24,016 bases of DNA. It comes from a virus. Location: IMG/VR virus record IMGVR_UViG_3300031951_001184, positions 1 through 24,016 of that record; one strand, given 5' to 3'. The notes beneath the pieces are model-generated. The model saw nothing but the letters and a program-made list of their open reading frames with translations, did no database searches and was not told the origin of the DNA. Numbering within the stretch: the first letter of the stretch is position 1; each line of letters opens with the position of its first letter. The translations under genes were made by a program, and so were the position numbers. Positions 6,856 through 14,154 of this stretch are shown piece by piece.

Positions 6856-7203
6856 TTGATTTCCAGGAATGCTCCAATTAGTCAAGTTGACATTGAGCAC
6901 GAATTGCTCCGACTGATTGACGAACTTGAGGAAGAGACTGAGGCTTTTGAGAAGTTGGCTGAAGATGCCTCCAAGAAAGAGTCTCTCTACAAGTCCAACT
7001 GGGCAAAGGAGTACCTGTCAGCCAAGGGTTCAATCAAAGAGCGCGAGGCATGGGCCGACTACAAGATGGCTGACGAGAACTTTGACTACAAAATTTCAGA
7101 AGCACTTGTCAAGGCAAAACGCGAGAAACTGCTTTCTCTGCGAACTGCCATTGATGCCATGCGAACACTGAACGCCAATGTGAGAGTACAGGTGAATAAT
7201 TGA
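6856..7203 (+). CDS. Small coiled-coil protein
   Basis: A TTG start at 6856, one base past the resolvase stop, is supported by GGAG (6846-6849) 6 bases upstream. The 115-residue product is highly charged and helical throughout: HELLRLIDELEEETEAFEKL, then a middle with YLSAKGSIKEREAWADY, then AKREKLLSLRTAIDAMRTLN and ANVRVQ at the end. Similar small helical proteins ending in a Leu-Arg-x-x-Ile/Leu-x-x-Leu pattern often sit beside phage recombinases, but I cannot assign a function. It overlaps the ParB-like gene by 4 bases. Confidence 0.75.
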   Translation: MISRNAPISQVDIEHELLRLIDELEEETEAFEKLAEDASKKESLYKSNWAKEYLSAKGSIKEREAWADYKMADENFDYKISEALVKAKREKLLSLRTAIDAMRTLNANVRVQVNN

Positions 7204-8003
7204 AACACAATGTTGCGCAGGCACTTGAGGGATTGCTGGTTCCAATTGAAACCCTTATCCCACTTGAGAACAATCCTCGTCGTGGCGACATAGGCGCGAT
7301 TATGGCCTCCTATGCAGAGTTTGGTCAGGTGAAGCCGATTGTCGTGCGCCCCAATGAAGACGGCACATCAACTGTTATTGCTGGTAACCACCAACTAGAG
7401 GCAGCCAGGCGTCTTGGGTGGAGCCACATTGCCGCCGTCGGCTATGAAGTGGACGACAGCAGGGCTATTGCTTTTGCTCTTGCTGACAACCGCACGATGG
7501 AACTTGGACACACTGAGGCATCAGCACTCAATGAGATGTTGGTTGAGGTGGCGGATATTTATCCAGAGTTGTTTGAAGGTCTTGGCTGGGATGAATTTGA
7601 AATTGCCGAGATGGAAGAGCAGGTTGAGCGAAAGACCTGGAACGACGAGCAGACATCGTCCTACACGACCCCAGTGATTCAACCCATCATCAATGCTGCC
7701 GCAGAAATGGCTGGTAGGGCAATATCCGCCCTGGTTAGCGAAGATGAGGATGGTGAACTGCGCATCAATGCCCCTAAGGATGCTGACCATCGGGAAATCG
7801 CCACACAGGGCAGCACTGTCACTCAGGGCGGTGCGGCAACTGCTCCACAGGCGGTTGTTCAATACACAATCGTGTTTGACAACCCTCAACAGCAGCGTCG
7901 TTGGTATGAATTCATCAAGTGGCTTCGTAACGACCCAGCGGTTGCTGGGAACACGGTTGCGGAGAAATTGATTGACTTCATTGACCAACACATAGAGGTC
8001 TAG
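7200..8003 (+). CDS. ParB/sulfiredoxin-fold protein, IbrB-like
   Basis: This 267-residue protein starts at TTG 7200, overlapping the previous stop (TTGA) with AGGTGA just upstream. Residues ~10-100 form a ParB N-terminal domain: VPIETLIPLENNPRRGD, GQVKPIVVRP, and the signature GNHQLEAARRLGW with Gly62, Asn63 and His64. This fold binds nucleotide (CTP in true ParB) and in some relatives acts as a nuclease or sulfiredoxin. A flexible middle follows, then a C-terminal domain with VQYTIVFDNPQQQRRWYEF, possibly for dimer formation. No ParA partner exists, so plasmid partition is unlikely. The direct neighbour is a PAPS-reductase-like gene, the same pairing as bacterial IbrB/IbrA. Confidence 0.85.
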   Translation: MKHNVAQALEGLLVPIETLIPLENNPRRGDIGAIMASYAEFGQVKPIVVRPNEDGTSTVIAGNHQLEAARRLGWSHIAAVGYEVDDSRAIAFALADNRTMELGHTEASALNEMLVEVADIYPELFEGLGWDEFEIAEMEEQVERKTWNDEQTSSYTTPVIQPIINAAAEMAGRAISALVSEDEDGELRINAPKDADHREIATQGSTVTQGGAATAPQAVVQYTIVFDNPQQQRRWYEFIKWLRNDPAVAGNTVAEKLIDFIDQHIEV

Positions 8004-8005
8004 TA

Positions 8006-9160
8006 ATGACGCGACAGCGGATGTTTCTTGACATAGATGTGGTTGAGGCCGCGAGACAGAGGATTAGACATGTCTATGATACTTTTGATACTGTTTGCGT
8101 TCAGTTTTCTGGAGGAAAAGACAGCACAGCGGTTCTTTACCTTGCTAAAGAAATTCATGAGGAGAGGGGACTCGGACCTGTAAAGGTCATCTTCCGTGAC
8201 GAAGAGATGGTCAGCCCGCTTGTTGCCAACTACGCGATGAAGATTCGCGAATACGACTGGGTTGACATGGAGTGGTACTGCCTAACATCTGGCAGCGAGG
8301 TGTGGACTCTTGGCACTAGAGACCCAGTTGTGCTCTGGGGTCATGAGAGGCGAGATACTGGTCGTTGGGTGCGTCCAATGCCACCTTTCGCAATCACTCC
8401 AGCGCACTTCGGAATCCCAGATGGGCAAGCCCTGACGGAAGCAATTGATTACTACACAATGCAGGGCAAAAAGGGCAAAGTGGCCTTCATTACTGGCGTT
8501 AGGGCTGCTGAGTCAATGGTTCGCTATCGCTCTTGTGTGCAAAAATTGCACGAAAACTACATAGTTACCCCATACAGGCTCAAAAAGTCAATTCCGTTGA
8601 AATTTGCCAAAATTATCTACGACTGGCAAATTGACGATGTATTCAAATTCATCACGGAAGAGCACAATGCCGAATATTGCGAGTATTACGACCTTGCGGC
8701 ACTTACTGGCTCAAACACCAGAGTTGGCATTCCGCTCCACTCGGTCGCTATTCGCCGTATTGGTGACCTGATTGCTACCGAGCCAGAATTCTATGACAGG
8801 CTCGTGGAGATTTGGCCCAATATTGATGCCCAGAGGCGTTGGTGGCCAGAATTTGACATTGAGAAACTCATTGAGTACTACGCTAGCCAAGGCATTGACG
8901 GAGCGAAGGAGTGCATAGAGACGCACTACTTGTCTGAGGATGATAAGCGACGGGCAAAGGCATATGTAGCCGACTTTAGACGCAAGCACGCCGCCGACCC
9001 TTATTCGTACCCCATGAACTGGCTCATCAGGAACATTTTGCATAACGAAATCTCCGTACATGCCGCCGCCCCAGTTGGGCCGAAGACAAAGGCACATACA
9101 CTCAGAGTGAAGGCTGCACAAAAAGCCGCAGAAGAGGAAATAAATGAATATGAAGATTGA
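8006..9160 (+). CDS. PAPS reductase-like PP-loop protein, IbrA-like
   Basis: This 384-residue protein has an adenine-nucleotide alpha-hydrolase PP-loop, FSGGKDSTAV, with Ser35 to Thr41. That motif is shared by PAPS reductases, tRNA thiolation enzymes and DndC. Further features include VIFRDEEMVSPLV, a GVRAAESMVRYRS segment similar to the ATP-contact loop of the IbrA/DUF3440-type branch, and IIYDWQIDDVFKFI. These fit the IbrA type better than true PAPS reductase, whose C-terminal Cys motif is absent. It probably adenylates or sulphur-modifies an unknown target. AGAGGTC precedes ATG 8006, 2 bases after the ParB-like stop. It overlaps the second ParB-like gene by 17 bases, so all three are likely made together. 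Confidence 0.88.
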   Translation: MTRQRMFLDIDVVEAARQRIRHVYDTFDTVCVQFSGGKDSTAVLYLAKEIHEERGLGPVKVIFRDEEMVSPLVANYAMKIREYDWVDMEWYCLTSGSEVWTLGTRDPVVLWGHERRDTGRWVRPMPPFAITPAHFGIPDGQALTEAIDYYTMQGKKGKVAFITGVRAAESMVRYRSCVQKLHENYIVTPYRLKKSIPLKFAKIIYDWQIDDVFKFITEEHNAEYCEYYDLAALTGSNTRVGIPLHSVAIRRIGDLIATEPEFYDRLVEIWPNIDAQRRWWPEFDIEKLIEYYASQGIDGAKECIETHYLSEDDKRRAKAYVADFRRKHAADPYSYPMNWLIRNILHNEISVHAAAPVGPKTKAHTLRVKAAQKAAEEEINEYED

Positions 9161-9701
9161 TTACATCAATGTTGATGAACTGGTTATTGCGCCATACAAG
9201 TCAACCTATATTCTCAGGCCAGACCTGTTGACTCTTTCTTCTTCCTTGATGGACCTCGGTTTCATCGCGCCAGTCACAGTCCATGCCTCCACGATGGAAG
9301 TTATTGACGGCAATGAGCGCGTACTCCTCGCAAAGAATGTCAAGAATATTAGAGAAAAGTGCGATGGGCTGGTTCCTTGCGTCCTGATTGATTGTGGAAA
9401 GTACGACGCCATGCTCATGCATCTTCGCCTCAATCGCGGGCGAGGCGCTCTCGTTGCCAAGCCCATGTCTGCGATTGTGCGTAAACTTGTTGCATCAGGT
9501 CACAGCGACAGACCATCGCTGGATAGGACTCTTTGCATGAAAAAGATGGAATTTGACCTAATGATGGACAACACCATCATCAAGCAACGCAAAACCTCGG
9601 AACACAAGTATTCGCGCGCATGGGTGCCAGTTGAGGCTCCGCCTGGAGCGGTAGAGAAGGGTGGCATCTCCATTGAAACGCCACCAAACCCAGACAGATA
9701 A
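9144..9701 (+). CDS. Second, divergent ParB-like protein
   Basis: This is a 185-residue protein. Residues ~5-125 follow the ParB N-terminal layout: INVDELVIAPYKSTYILRPD, a helix LLTLSSSLMDLGFIAPVTVH, the signature-like VIDGNERVLLAK in place of the usual GHxRxxAA, then VPCVLIDCGKYDAMLMHLRL followed by NRGRG and a helical region. The tail (residues ~150-185) is Pro/Gly-rich and looks disordered. GAGGA (9134-9138) sits 5 bases before ATG 9144, inside the end of the PAPS-reductase-like gene. A second ParB-fold gene on the other side of the same enzyme suggests the two act as paired or asymmetric partners of it. The His of the canonical signature is replaced by Glu here. Confidence 0.7.
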   Translation: MNMKIDYINVDELVIAPYKSTYILRPDLLTLSSSLMDLGFIAPVTVHASTMEVIDGNERVLLAKNVKNIREKCDGLVPCVLIDCGKYDAMLMHLRLNRGRGALVAKPMSAIVRKLVASGHSDRPSLDRTLCMKKMEFDLMMDNTIIKQRKTSEHKYSRAWVPVEAPPGAVEKGGISIETPPNPDR

Positions 9702-9702
9702 A

Positions 9703-9711
9703 TGCTACACT
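9703..9711 (+). promoter_or_regulatory. Candidate extended -10 promoter for the Arg-rich gene
   Basis: TG-C-TACACT (TG 9703-9704, hexamer 9706-9711) lies in the short gap after the ParB-like gene. Transcription would start near 9718, ahead of AAGGAG (9728-9733). No convincing -35 is visible at 17 bases. Confidence 0.35.
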
Positions 9712-9738
9712 TGCCGTAAACAACCCTAAGGAGTGTTT

Positions 9739-9918
9739 ATGCCAGGAGCAAGACTTACAGCGAGAGAGCGTACTGCCCGTTCATTGGGCCTGCTGCGTCG
9801 CCTTGGCCGCTCAGTCACGCAGAATGTCCGTCGTCGCGTCGGTGGTGGTGAGGTTGAGGCGGAGCGTCCAGTAGACGTAATCCGCGAGGGCGCCCGCAGA
9901 CTTCGCCGTCGTCGCTGA
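9739..9918 (+). CDS. Arginine-rich 59-residue basic protein
   Basis: Start ATG 9739 is fixed by a perfect AAGGAG (9728-9733) 5 bases upstream. Of 59 residues, 18 are Arg and none is Lys, with 6 acidic residues, so the net charge is about +12. The sequence reads as amphipathic basic helices: ARLTARERTARSLGLLRRLG, then a VGGGEVEAERPVD linker, then REGARRLRRRR. Such proteins usually bind nucleic acid or an acidic partner; a packaged DNA-condensing protein or an early host-takeover peptide are both possible. It is flanked by a candidate promoter and a small hairpin, so it may be its own unit between the modification cassette and the neck genes. Family not recognised. Confidence 0.7.
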   Translation: MPGARLTARERTARSLGLLRRLGRSVTQNVRRRVGGGEVEAERPVDVIREGARRLRRRR

Positions 9919-9922
9919 ATCT

Positions 9923-9945
9923 ACGTGTCTATTCGGACACGTTTT
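9923..9945 (+). terminator. Short hairpin with four T residues
   Basis: ACGTGTC (9923-9929) pairs perfectly with GACACGT (9936-9942) around a 6-base loop, and the last stem T is followed by three more T residues. The stem is 7 base pairs and the T-tract short, so termination would be partial. It lies 4 bases after the stop of the Arg-rich gene and just before the AGGAG of the connector gene, so it could also modulate translation of the neck operon. Confidence 0.45.
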
Positions 9946-9959
9946 CATAGGAGAAGATG

Positions 9960-10610
9960 ATGCTTGTTTCAGTGTCTGAATTAGTCACGTACATGGACAT
10001 CTCTTTCTCGCTGCGCCAGCAAGATGCGGCAGAAATCGTTCTTGAAGGACTGCAGAGCGAACTTGAGGCTTACCTGAATAGACCCATTGAGTTACAAGAG
10101 TTTACGGAGACCTATGTTGTTCCTGGGGTCAACGACCCGATGCCGATGACATCGTTCTTCTACAACACCAGCACCGAGAGTTCTTTTTACACATATCCAG
10201 GCAATACAGCAAACTCAATCGTCAACTACTCAATGCCTCCAGAAACCATCTATTTGAGAAACAGTCCTGTAGTTGAGGTTGAGGAAGTCAAACTTACCCC
10301 ATTTAACGGGGTAGAGAGAACTTTGGAGACAACCGAGTACATCGTCAGAAGATTTGGCATTGACATTGCTAATCTCATTGGAAACGACACGGTAGAGGTC
10401 ACGTACACCGCTGGTCTTGATGGAACGCAAATTCCTATGTTCAGAAGTCTTATTCTCAGAGCAGCAACCCGTGAGATGCAAAACATGCATGATGACGTTG
10501 TGGGTGTCAAAGACCTAAATACAAGAAATGTCGCTCCATTGGAGACTGGGTTTTCCGAGCGCGAACTCATGTCGGTCAGGAAATACAGAAGACGCAAGGT
10601 CGTTGGCTGA
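9960..10610 (+). CDS. Head-tail connector (adaptor) protein
   Basis: This 216-residue protein resembles gp6-like/gp15-like adaptors that form a ring under the portal. It has an N-terminal helical part (SVSELVTYMDISFSLRQQDA, then EAYLNRPIELQEFTE), the central strand pattern IYLRNSPVVEVEEVKLTPFN, then NDTVEVTYTAGLDG, and a C-terminal helical stretch with RAATREMQNMHDDVVGV. AGGAG (9949-9953) lies 6 bases before ATG 9960; ATG 9957 is an in-frame alternative with only 3 bases of spacing. It begins the neck gene series and overlaps the next gene by one base. Confidence 0.8.
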   Translation: MLVSVSELVTYMDISFSLRQQDAAEIVLEGLQSELEAYLNRPIELQEFTETYVVPGVNDPMPMTSFFYNTSTESSFYTYPGNTANSIVNYSMPPETIYLRNSPVVEVEEVKLTPFNGVERTLETTEYIVRRFGIDIANLIGNDTVEVTYTAGLDGTQIPMFRSLILRAATREMQNMHDDVVGVKDLNTRNVAPLETGFSERELMSVRKYRRRKVVG

Positions 10611-11104
10611 TGGCTAGAAACAATAGAGATGTCTACGTCATAATGATTGGCGAAGATGATGTCTACGACCTGATGGACGACATGCAGGAAAGAGCCAAAA
10701 ATCTCAAGCCAGTTTTCAATTGGGCTAAGAGAAAACTTGAACTCGCTAACGCCGAGAACTTCGCCCAGGCTGGCCTACCGTCTGGCGGATGGAAGCCATT
10801 GTCCCCACGCTATGGGGCATGGAAATCAAGAAACTTTCCTGGGGCACCCATTCTTTTTAGAAGCGGCAAACTGTTCAGGTCGGTCACTTCTTTTGCAGCA
10901 GCAGACACTACAATAAATGACACAAGTGCTTCATTTAGCACTTCGGTTGAGTTCGCCAAATTTCATCAGTACGGCACCTCTCGTATGCCAGCGAGAAAAG
11001 TCATTTTTGAGCCACCTAGATTCGCCAGAGAACTGGGAGAAGAGGTCGCTCAGTATGTCGTTGGTGGCGAGAAGGAAATCGGCGCACTGGGTGGTGGCTC
11101 ATGA
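10610..11104 (+). CDS. Phage virion morphogenesis / tail completion protein (gpG-like)
   Basis: This 164-residue protein starts at ATG 10610, overlapping the connector stop by one base. The pattern of the virion morphogenesis family is clear: GGWKPLSPRYGAWK (residues ~59-72), PILFRSGKLFRSVTS (~80-94), then VEFAKFHQYGTSRMPARKVI (~112-132). Members, including Mu gpG-like and HK97 gp10-like proteins, act at the head-tail junction to complete the tail or neck. Its position between connector and probable tail terminator fits. The Gly-rich C-terminus (GALGGGS) is a short tail. Confidence 0.85.
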   Translation: MARNNRDVYVIMIGEDDVYDLMDDMQERAKNLKPVFNWAKRKLELANAENFAQAGLPSGGWKPLSPRYGAWKSRNFPGAPILFRSGKLFRSVTSFAAADTTINDTSASFSTSVEFAKFHQYGTSRMPARKVIFEPPRFARELGEEVAQYVVGGEKEIGALGGGS

Positions 11105-11685
11105 CAACTCCATACCTAATGCATGGTCCACAGTTTGCCAAGCAATATGTCAACGACTACCTTCAACGAGACATCCCAACACGACTCGTTGATTACCGCA
11201 ATGGCTGGAATGTGGACGACATCACTCTTCCTACTCCAGTTTCGTTTTTTACCTATGAGCCGCTGGCTCTGGACAGTTGGCCCACCATTATCACCGTGGC
11301 CATATCAACCAATGGCATGGAGAGAATTGACTTCTCTGGTTCTGACCCCCTCTACAACGTGACTTATTCAATGAGAACTTATGTTTGGGTAAGGACAGAG
11401 GGGTCGTATGAGTCAACGCTCATGAGGGACAGGTTGACAACAGTGCTTCGCTCAGCCCTGCTTGACTATCCATGCCTTCAGGCCCAGGACCCAAGAAACA
11501 CATTCAAGGCCGTAATTGACGAGTCGTCACTCAGAGAAGAATTCTCTGACCTCACGCTGCTCAAGGGCGACAGGGTTCTCGCTGGTTCCTACCTCTCATA
11601 CACTCTTTCAATCCATGAAATTGTCTCAAGAAGAACTCTTGGGCAAATTCAAGAGATTGATGTAACTTATGGGATGATTACCTGA
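11101..11685 (+). CDS. Probable tail terminator / neck protein
   Basis: This 194-residue protein starts at ATG 11101 with a 4-base ATGA overlap. No diagnostic motif is visible. It has mixed alpha/beta character: an N-terminal helix (FAKQYVNDYLQRDIPTRLVD), strands around TIITVAISTNGMERID and YNVTYSMRTYVWVRTEG, then a helix DRLTTVLRSALLDYP and a C-terminal strand pair SYLSYTLSIHEIVSR. This layout, and a place directly before the sheath-tube pair, match tail terminator or tail-head joining proteins of contractile phages. The assignment is mostly positional. Confidence 0.6.
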   Translation: MTTPYLMHGPQFAKQYVNDYLQRDIPTRLVDYRNGWNVDDITLPTPVSFFTYEPLALDSWPTIITVAISTNGMERIDFSGSDPLYNVTYSMRTYVWVRTEGSYESTLMRDRLTTVLRSALLDYPCLQAQDPRNTFKAVIDESSLREEFSDLTLLKGDRVLAGSYLSYTLSIHEIVSRRTLGQIQEIDVTYGMIT

Positions 11686-11713
11686 ATTGGGCACACGAAA
11701 CCTTTGCGTGTTG

Positions 11714-11719
11714 TACAAT
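11714..11719 (+). promoter_or_regulatory. Candidate -10 for the tail operon
   Basis: TACAAT matches the -10 consensus at five of six positions, in the 61-base gap after the neck genes. Transcription would begin near 11726, with GGAG (11737-11740) serving ATG 11747. A -35 at proper spacing is not evident; TTGGGC at 11687-11692 is 21 bases away. Confidence 0.3.
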
Positions 11720-11746
11720 CTAGACATTCGGAGCATGGAGTAGTCA

Positions 11747-12142
11747 ATGCAGAATAAAGTCGTCAACGTCAAGGTCAAGAAGGGTGATTCCCTATCGGGG
11801 TTCCCTGCTGGTTCTGTCGTAGTTAAAAACGTCGCTGGAAGAACTATTGAGGTTGGTGAGCCAAGACTTGCTCTCTTCCCAGGGGAAATTGCTGTTTTCG
11901 CTGGCTCCGCCAGGGGCGTTGCCGAGGGGCTTGCCAACAAGACGCTCAAGTCTGTTCAGGTCGTTGATGCCTATGAAGAGCCTAAGTCGTATATCTCTAG
12001 CAAGAAAAAGAAGAATGATGTTCCAGCGCCAGATGAGGAAACTGTTTCTGAAACAGTTGCATCGGAGGAGCCAGAGTCATCTGTACAATTGGGGCTTGTA
12101 GACACCGAGTCTTCCCCCTCTGACCAGCAGGAAGGTAACTAA
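11747..12142 (+). CDS. Unknown protein with acidic tail, upstream of the sheath gene
   Basis: I do not recognise this 131-residue protein. Residues 1-75 look like a compact beta domain (VVNVKVKKGDSLSGFPAGSV, then EVGEPRLALFPGEIAVFAGS). After a Lys-rich hinge (SSKKKKND, ~84-91), the last 40 residues are acidic, Ser/Glu-rich and probably disordered. It sits immediately before the tail sheath gene with a one-base overlap, so it is presumably expressed with the tail. A role as a tail assembly factor or small head-tail protein is possible but not shown. Confidence 0.7.
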   Translation: MQNKVVNVKVKKGDSLSGFPAGSVVVKNVAGRTIEVGEPRLALFPGEIAVFAGSARGVAEGLANKTLKSVQVVDAYEEPKSYISSKKKKNDVPAPDEETVSETVASEEPESSVQLGLVDTESSPSDQQEGN

Positions 12143-13605
12143 TGCCAGGCATTGTAATTGAAACAGCAGTAAGAACTGGTCCCTCAACCGCGACTGTTCG
12201 TGCGTCTTCACAGTTCTTTGTTGTTGGTCTCGCTGAGCGCGGCACCACCACTGCTCCAGTCAAGGTTGAGAGCCTTGAGCAGTTTGAGACCTACTTCGGC
12301 GGTTATCAGTCCTACTCATACCTCCACCCGACAGTCCAGACCTTCTTTGAGGAGGGCGGTACTCGCGCCTATGTCGCAAGAGTGGTTGGTTCGGCTGCTG
12401 ACTCTGGTTCGTTGACTCTTGATGACGGCGACGACGATAACACCATCACTATCACTGCTGTTGGCGAGGGCAACTGGTCAACCAGAATCAAGGTTCAGGT
12501 TGTTGATGCCTCTGGTGACAGAAACGTCAAGATTCTTCTTGACGATGTGGAGATTTTCGCAACTGGCGCCCAGTCAACCGTGACTGGCATTATCAACGCC
12601 ATCAACACCAGCGTTGAGGCTTCTCCGTATGTGGTTGCGAGCAACGATAACTCAACCAACAACAACCCACTCCCAGCGGTTCTCGCTGCTACGGCGCTTT
12701 CTGCTGGTGACGATGATAGGGCTGCAGTTGTTGCTGCTGACTATGTCAATGCTCTTGAACTGTTCAATGACTCATACGGCGATGGCGCCGTGGCGGTTGT
12801 GGAGAATACCTCCGACACGGTAAAAGAGGGTCTGGTTGAGCACGCCAACACTCACAGCAGAATCGCCCTTCTCCACTCAGCCTCTGGCACTTCTGTGTCA
12901 ACGGTAATTGCTGATGCTGAGGAAATCACCGACCTTGAGCATGCCGAGCACGCGGCCTACTACTTCCCGTGGGTGTATGTGCCGACTAGCGTGAATGGCG
13001 TGAATCGCCTGATTCCTCCGACTGGCTATGTGGCTGCCAAGCGTGCGCAGGCTCACAACCAGACTGGACCTCACGCTCCTGCTGCTGGCCTGATGTCACG
13101 CTCGCGCTTCGTCAATGGAGTTGAGACAGATATTGACCGCACCAACGGCGACCTTCTTGACAACGGCAAGGTCAACGCTATCCGCGTTCTGAGCAACACC
13201 ATCCGTATCTACGGTGCACGCTCATGCTCGTCTGATGTCGCCAACTTCCGCTTCTACACTGCTCAGGATGTTCTGAACTCAGTGGTGACGCAAGCCTTCA
13301 CCTCGCTTGAGGACCTGGTGTTCTCTGTCATTGACGGCAGAAACATCGTCCTGGCTTCGGTGGAGTCGCGCCTTGTGAGTCTCCTTGAGGGTCTCAAGAA
13401 CCTCGGCGCCCTGTACCCATCGTTTGATGCCTTTGGTGTTCAGGTTGACCCTGGCTACACGGTCAAGTGCAACCCATCCATCAACCCACTCACCCAACTA
13501 GCCGATGGCACCATCAAGGCCGAGGTTGGAATCAGGGTGTCCAGCATTGGCGACAAGATTAACGTCACAATCGTCAAGTCCAACCTGACTACATCTATTG
13601 TCTAG
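12142..13605 (+). CDS. Contractile tail sheath protein
   Basis: This 487-residue protein forms the outer contractile cylinder. The N-terminus (MPGIVIETAVRTGPSTATV, then QFFVVGLAERGTTTAP, QFETYFGGY and VQTFFEEGGTRAYVARVVG) is the conserved sheath opening. PPTGYVAAKRAQAHNQTGPH with PAAG (residues ~291-316) matches the family's second signature. The C-terminal domain has YTVKCNPSINPLTQLADGTI and EVGIRVSSIGDKINVTIV, the strand that links neighbouring subunits. A variable insert at ~90-200 (with DDGDDDNTITI and a Ser/Asn-rich stretch) probably lies on the outer surface. GGAAGG at 12130-12135 is the ribosome binding site. This gene fixes the phage as a myovirus type. Confidence 0.95.
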   Translation: MPGIVIETAVRTGPSTATVRASSQFFVVGLAERGTTTAPVKVESLEQFETYFGGYQSYSYLHPTVQTFFEEGGTRAYVARVVGSAADSGSLTLDDGDDDNTITITAVGEGNWSTRIKVQVVDASGDRNVKILLDDVEIFATGAQSTVTGIINAINTSVEASPYVVASNDNSTNNNPLPAVLAATALSAGDDDRAAVVAADYVNALELFNDSYGDGAVAVVENTSDTVKEGLVEHANTHSRIALLHSASGTSVSTVIADAEEITDLEHAEHAAYYFPWVYVPTSVNGVNRLIPPTGYVAAKRAQAHNQTGPHAPAAGLMSRSRFVNGVETDIDRTNGDLLDNGKVNAIRVLSNTIRIYGARSCSSDVANFRFYTAQDVLNSVVTQAFTSLEDLVFSVIDGRNIVLASVESRLVSLLEGLKNLGALYPSFDAFGVQVDPGYTVKCNPSINPLTQLADGTIKAEVGIRVSSIGDKINVTIVKSNLTTSIV

Positions 13606-13618
13606 GAGTAGATAAACA

Positions 13619-14092
13619 ATGGCAAAAGTATCCCAGAGACAGGTCCTTGCGACAATTGACCCAGTGACCACTGGGGCCCCAAAGTGGAATGAGTTCCGCT
13701 TTGCCCAGGTGTCAGGTGGAGAAATCACCGCGTCTGTGGAGAAAATCTACGAGGGTGGTGCTCAGTTCCCGACGGTGCTGTGCGCCCCATACGAGATTGG
13801 CGACATCACGCTAACCGCCCACTTTGACGATGACGTAACTCCGTCTGATGACTACAATGGTATTGCCTACAAACTGCGTCTACTCCGCGACAGAGTTGGC
13901 AAGGCCTACTACAACATCACGGTTGCTACATACGACTGTGACCTCAAGGTGAACGGCAACGACCGCATCTACAGCAACTGCCTCCTGGTTGGCCTGACCG
14001 AGCCAGACGGCGACTCTTCATCGGGTGCCCCAGCGACGTTTGCTCTGACCTTCTCGGTCCAGAACGTCACTGGTCCTAGCACCAACGCCTGA
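13619..14092 (+). CDS. Tail tube protein
   Basis: This 157-residue protein lies directly after the sheath, the usual place of the inner tube subunit. It is beta-rich: WNEFRFAQVSGGEITASVEK, then LCAPYEIGDITLTAHFD, YNITVATYDCDLKVNGN and TFALTFSVQNVTGP. That is the tube fold that stacks as hexameric rings. Length matches contractile tail tubes. AGGAG (13604-13608) overlaps the sheath stop and sits 10 bases before ATG 13619. No frameshift or truncation is seen. Confidence 0.9.
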   Translation: MAKVSQRQVLATIDPVTTGAPKWNEFRFAQVSGGEITASVEKIYEGGAQFPTVLCAPYEIGDITLTAHFDDDVTPSDDYNGIAYKLRLLRDRVGKAYYNITVATYDCDLKVNGNDRIYSNCLLVGLTEPDGDSSSGAPATFALTFSVQNVTGPSTNA

Positions 14093-14139
14093 TTAGTTAA
14101 TCTCTTTACAGGGTAGTTTCCCACGGGGTGGGTGCTGTG

Positions 14140-14148
14140 TGCTAGGTT
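14140..14148 (+). promoter_or_regulatory. Possible extended -10 abutting the chaperone start
   Basis: TG-C-TAGGTT (TG 14140-14141, hexamer 14143-14148) ends 6 bases before ATG 14155. A transcript starting at the normal distance from this -10 would begin at the A of the start codon, that is, it would be leaderless. The gene has no good ribosome binding site (only AGG at 14144-14146). The upstream gap also holds a small CCCAC/GTGGG hairpin (14120-14132). Confidence 0.3.
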
Positions 14149-14154
14149 TCTGGC

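Noticed and set aside
7200-8003. Plasmid partition (ParAB) function for the ParB-like protein
   Set aside because: No ParA ATPase and no centromere-like repeats are visible, and the partner is a PAPS-reductase-like enzyme.
8006-9160. Assimilatory PAPS reductase (cysH) as an auxiliary metabolic gene
   Set aside because: The PP-loop is present but the C-terminal Cys motif needed for sulphate reduction is missing, and the length and pairing fit the IbrA type better.
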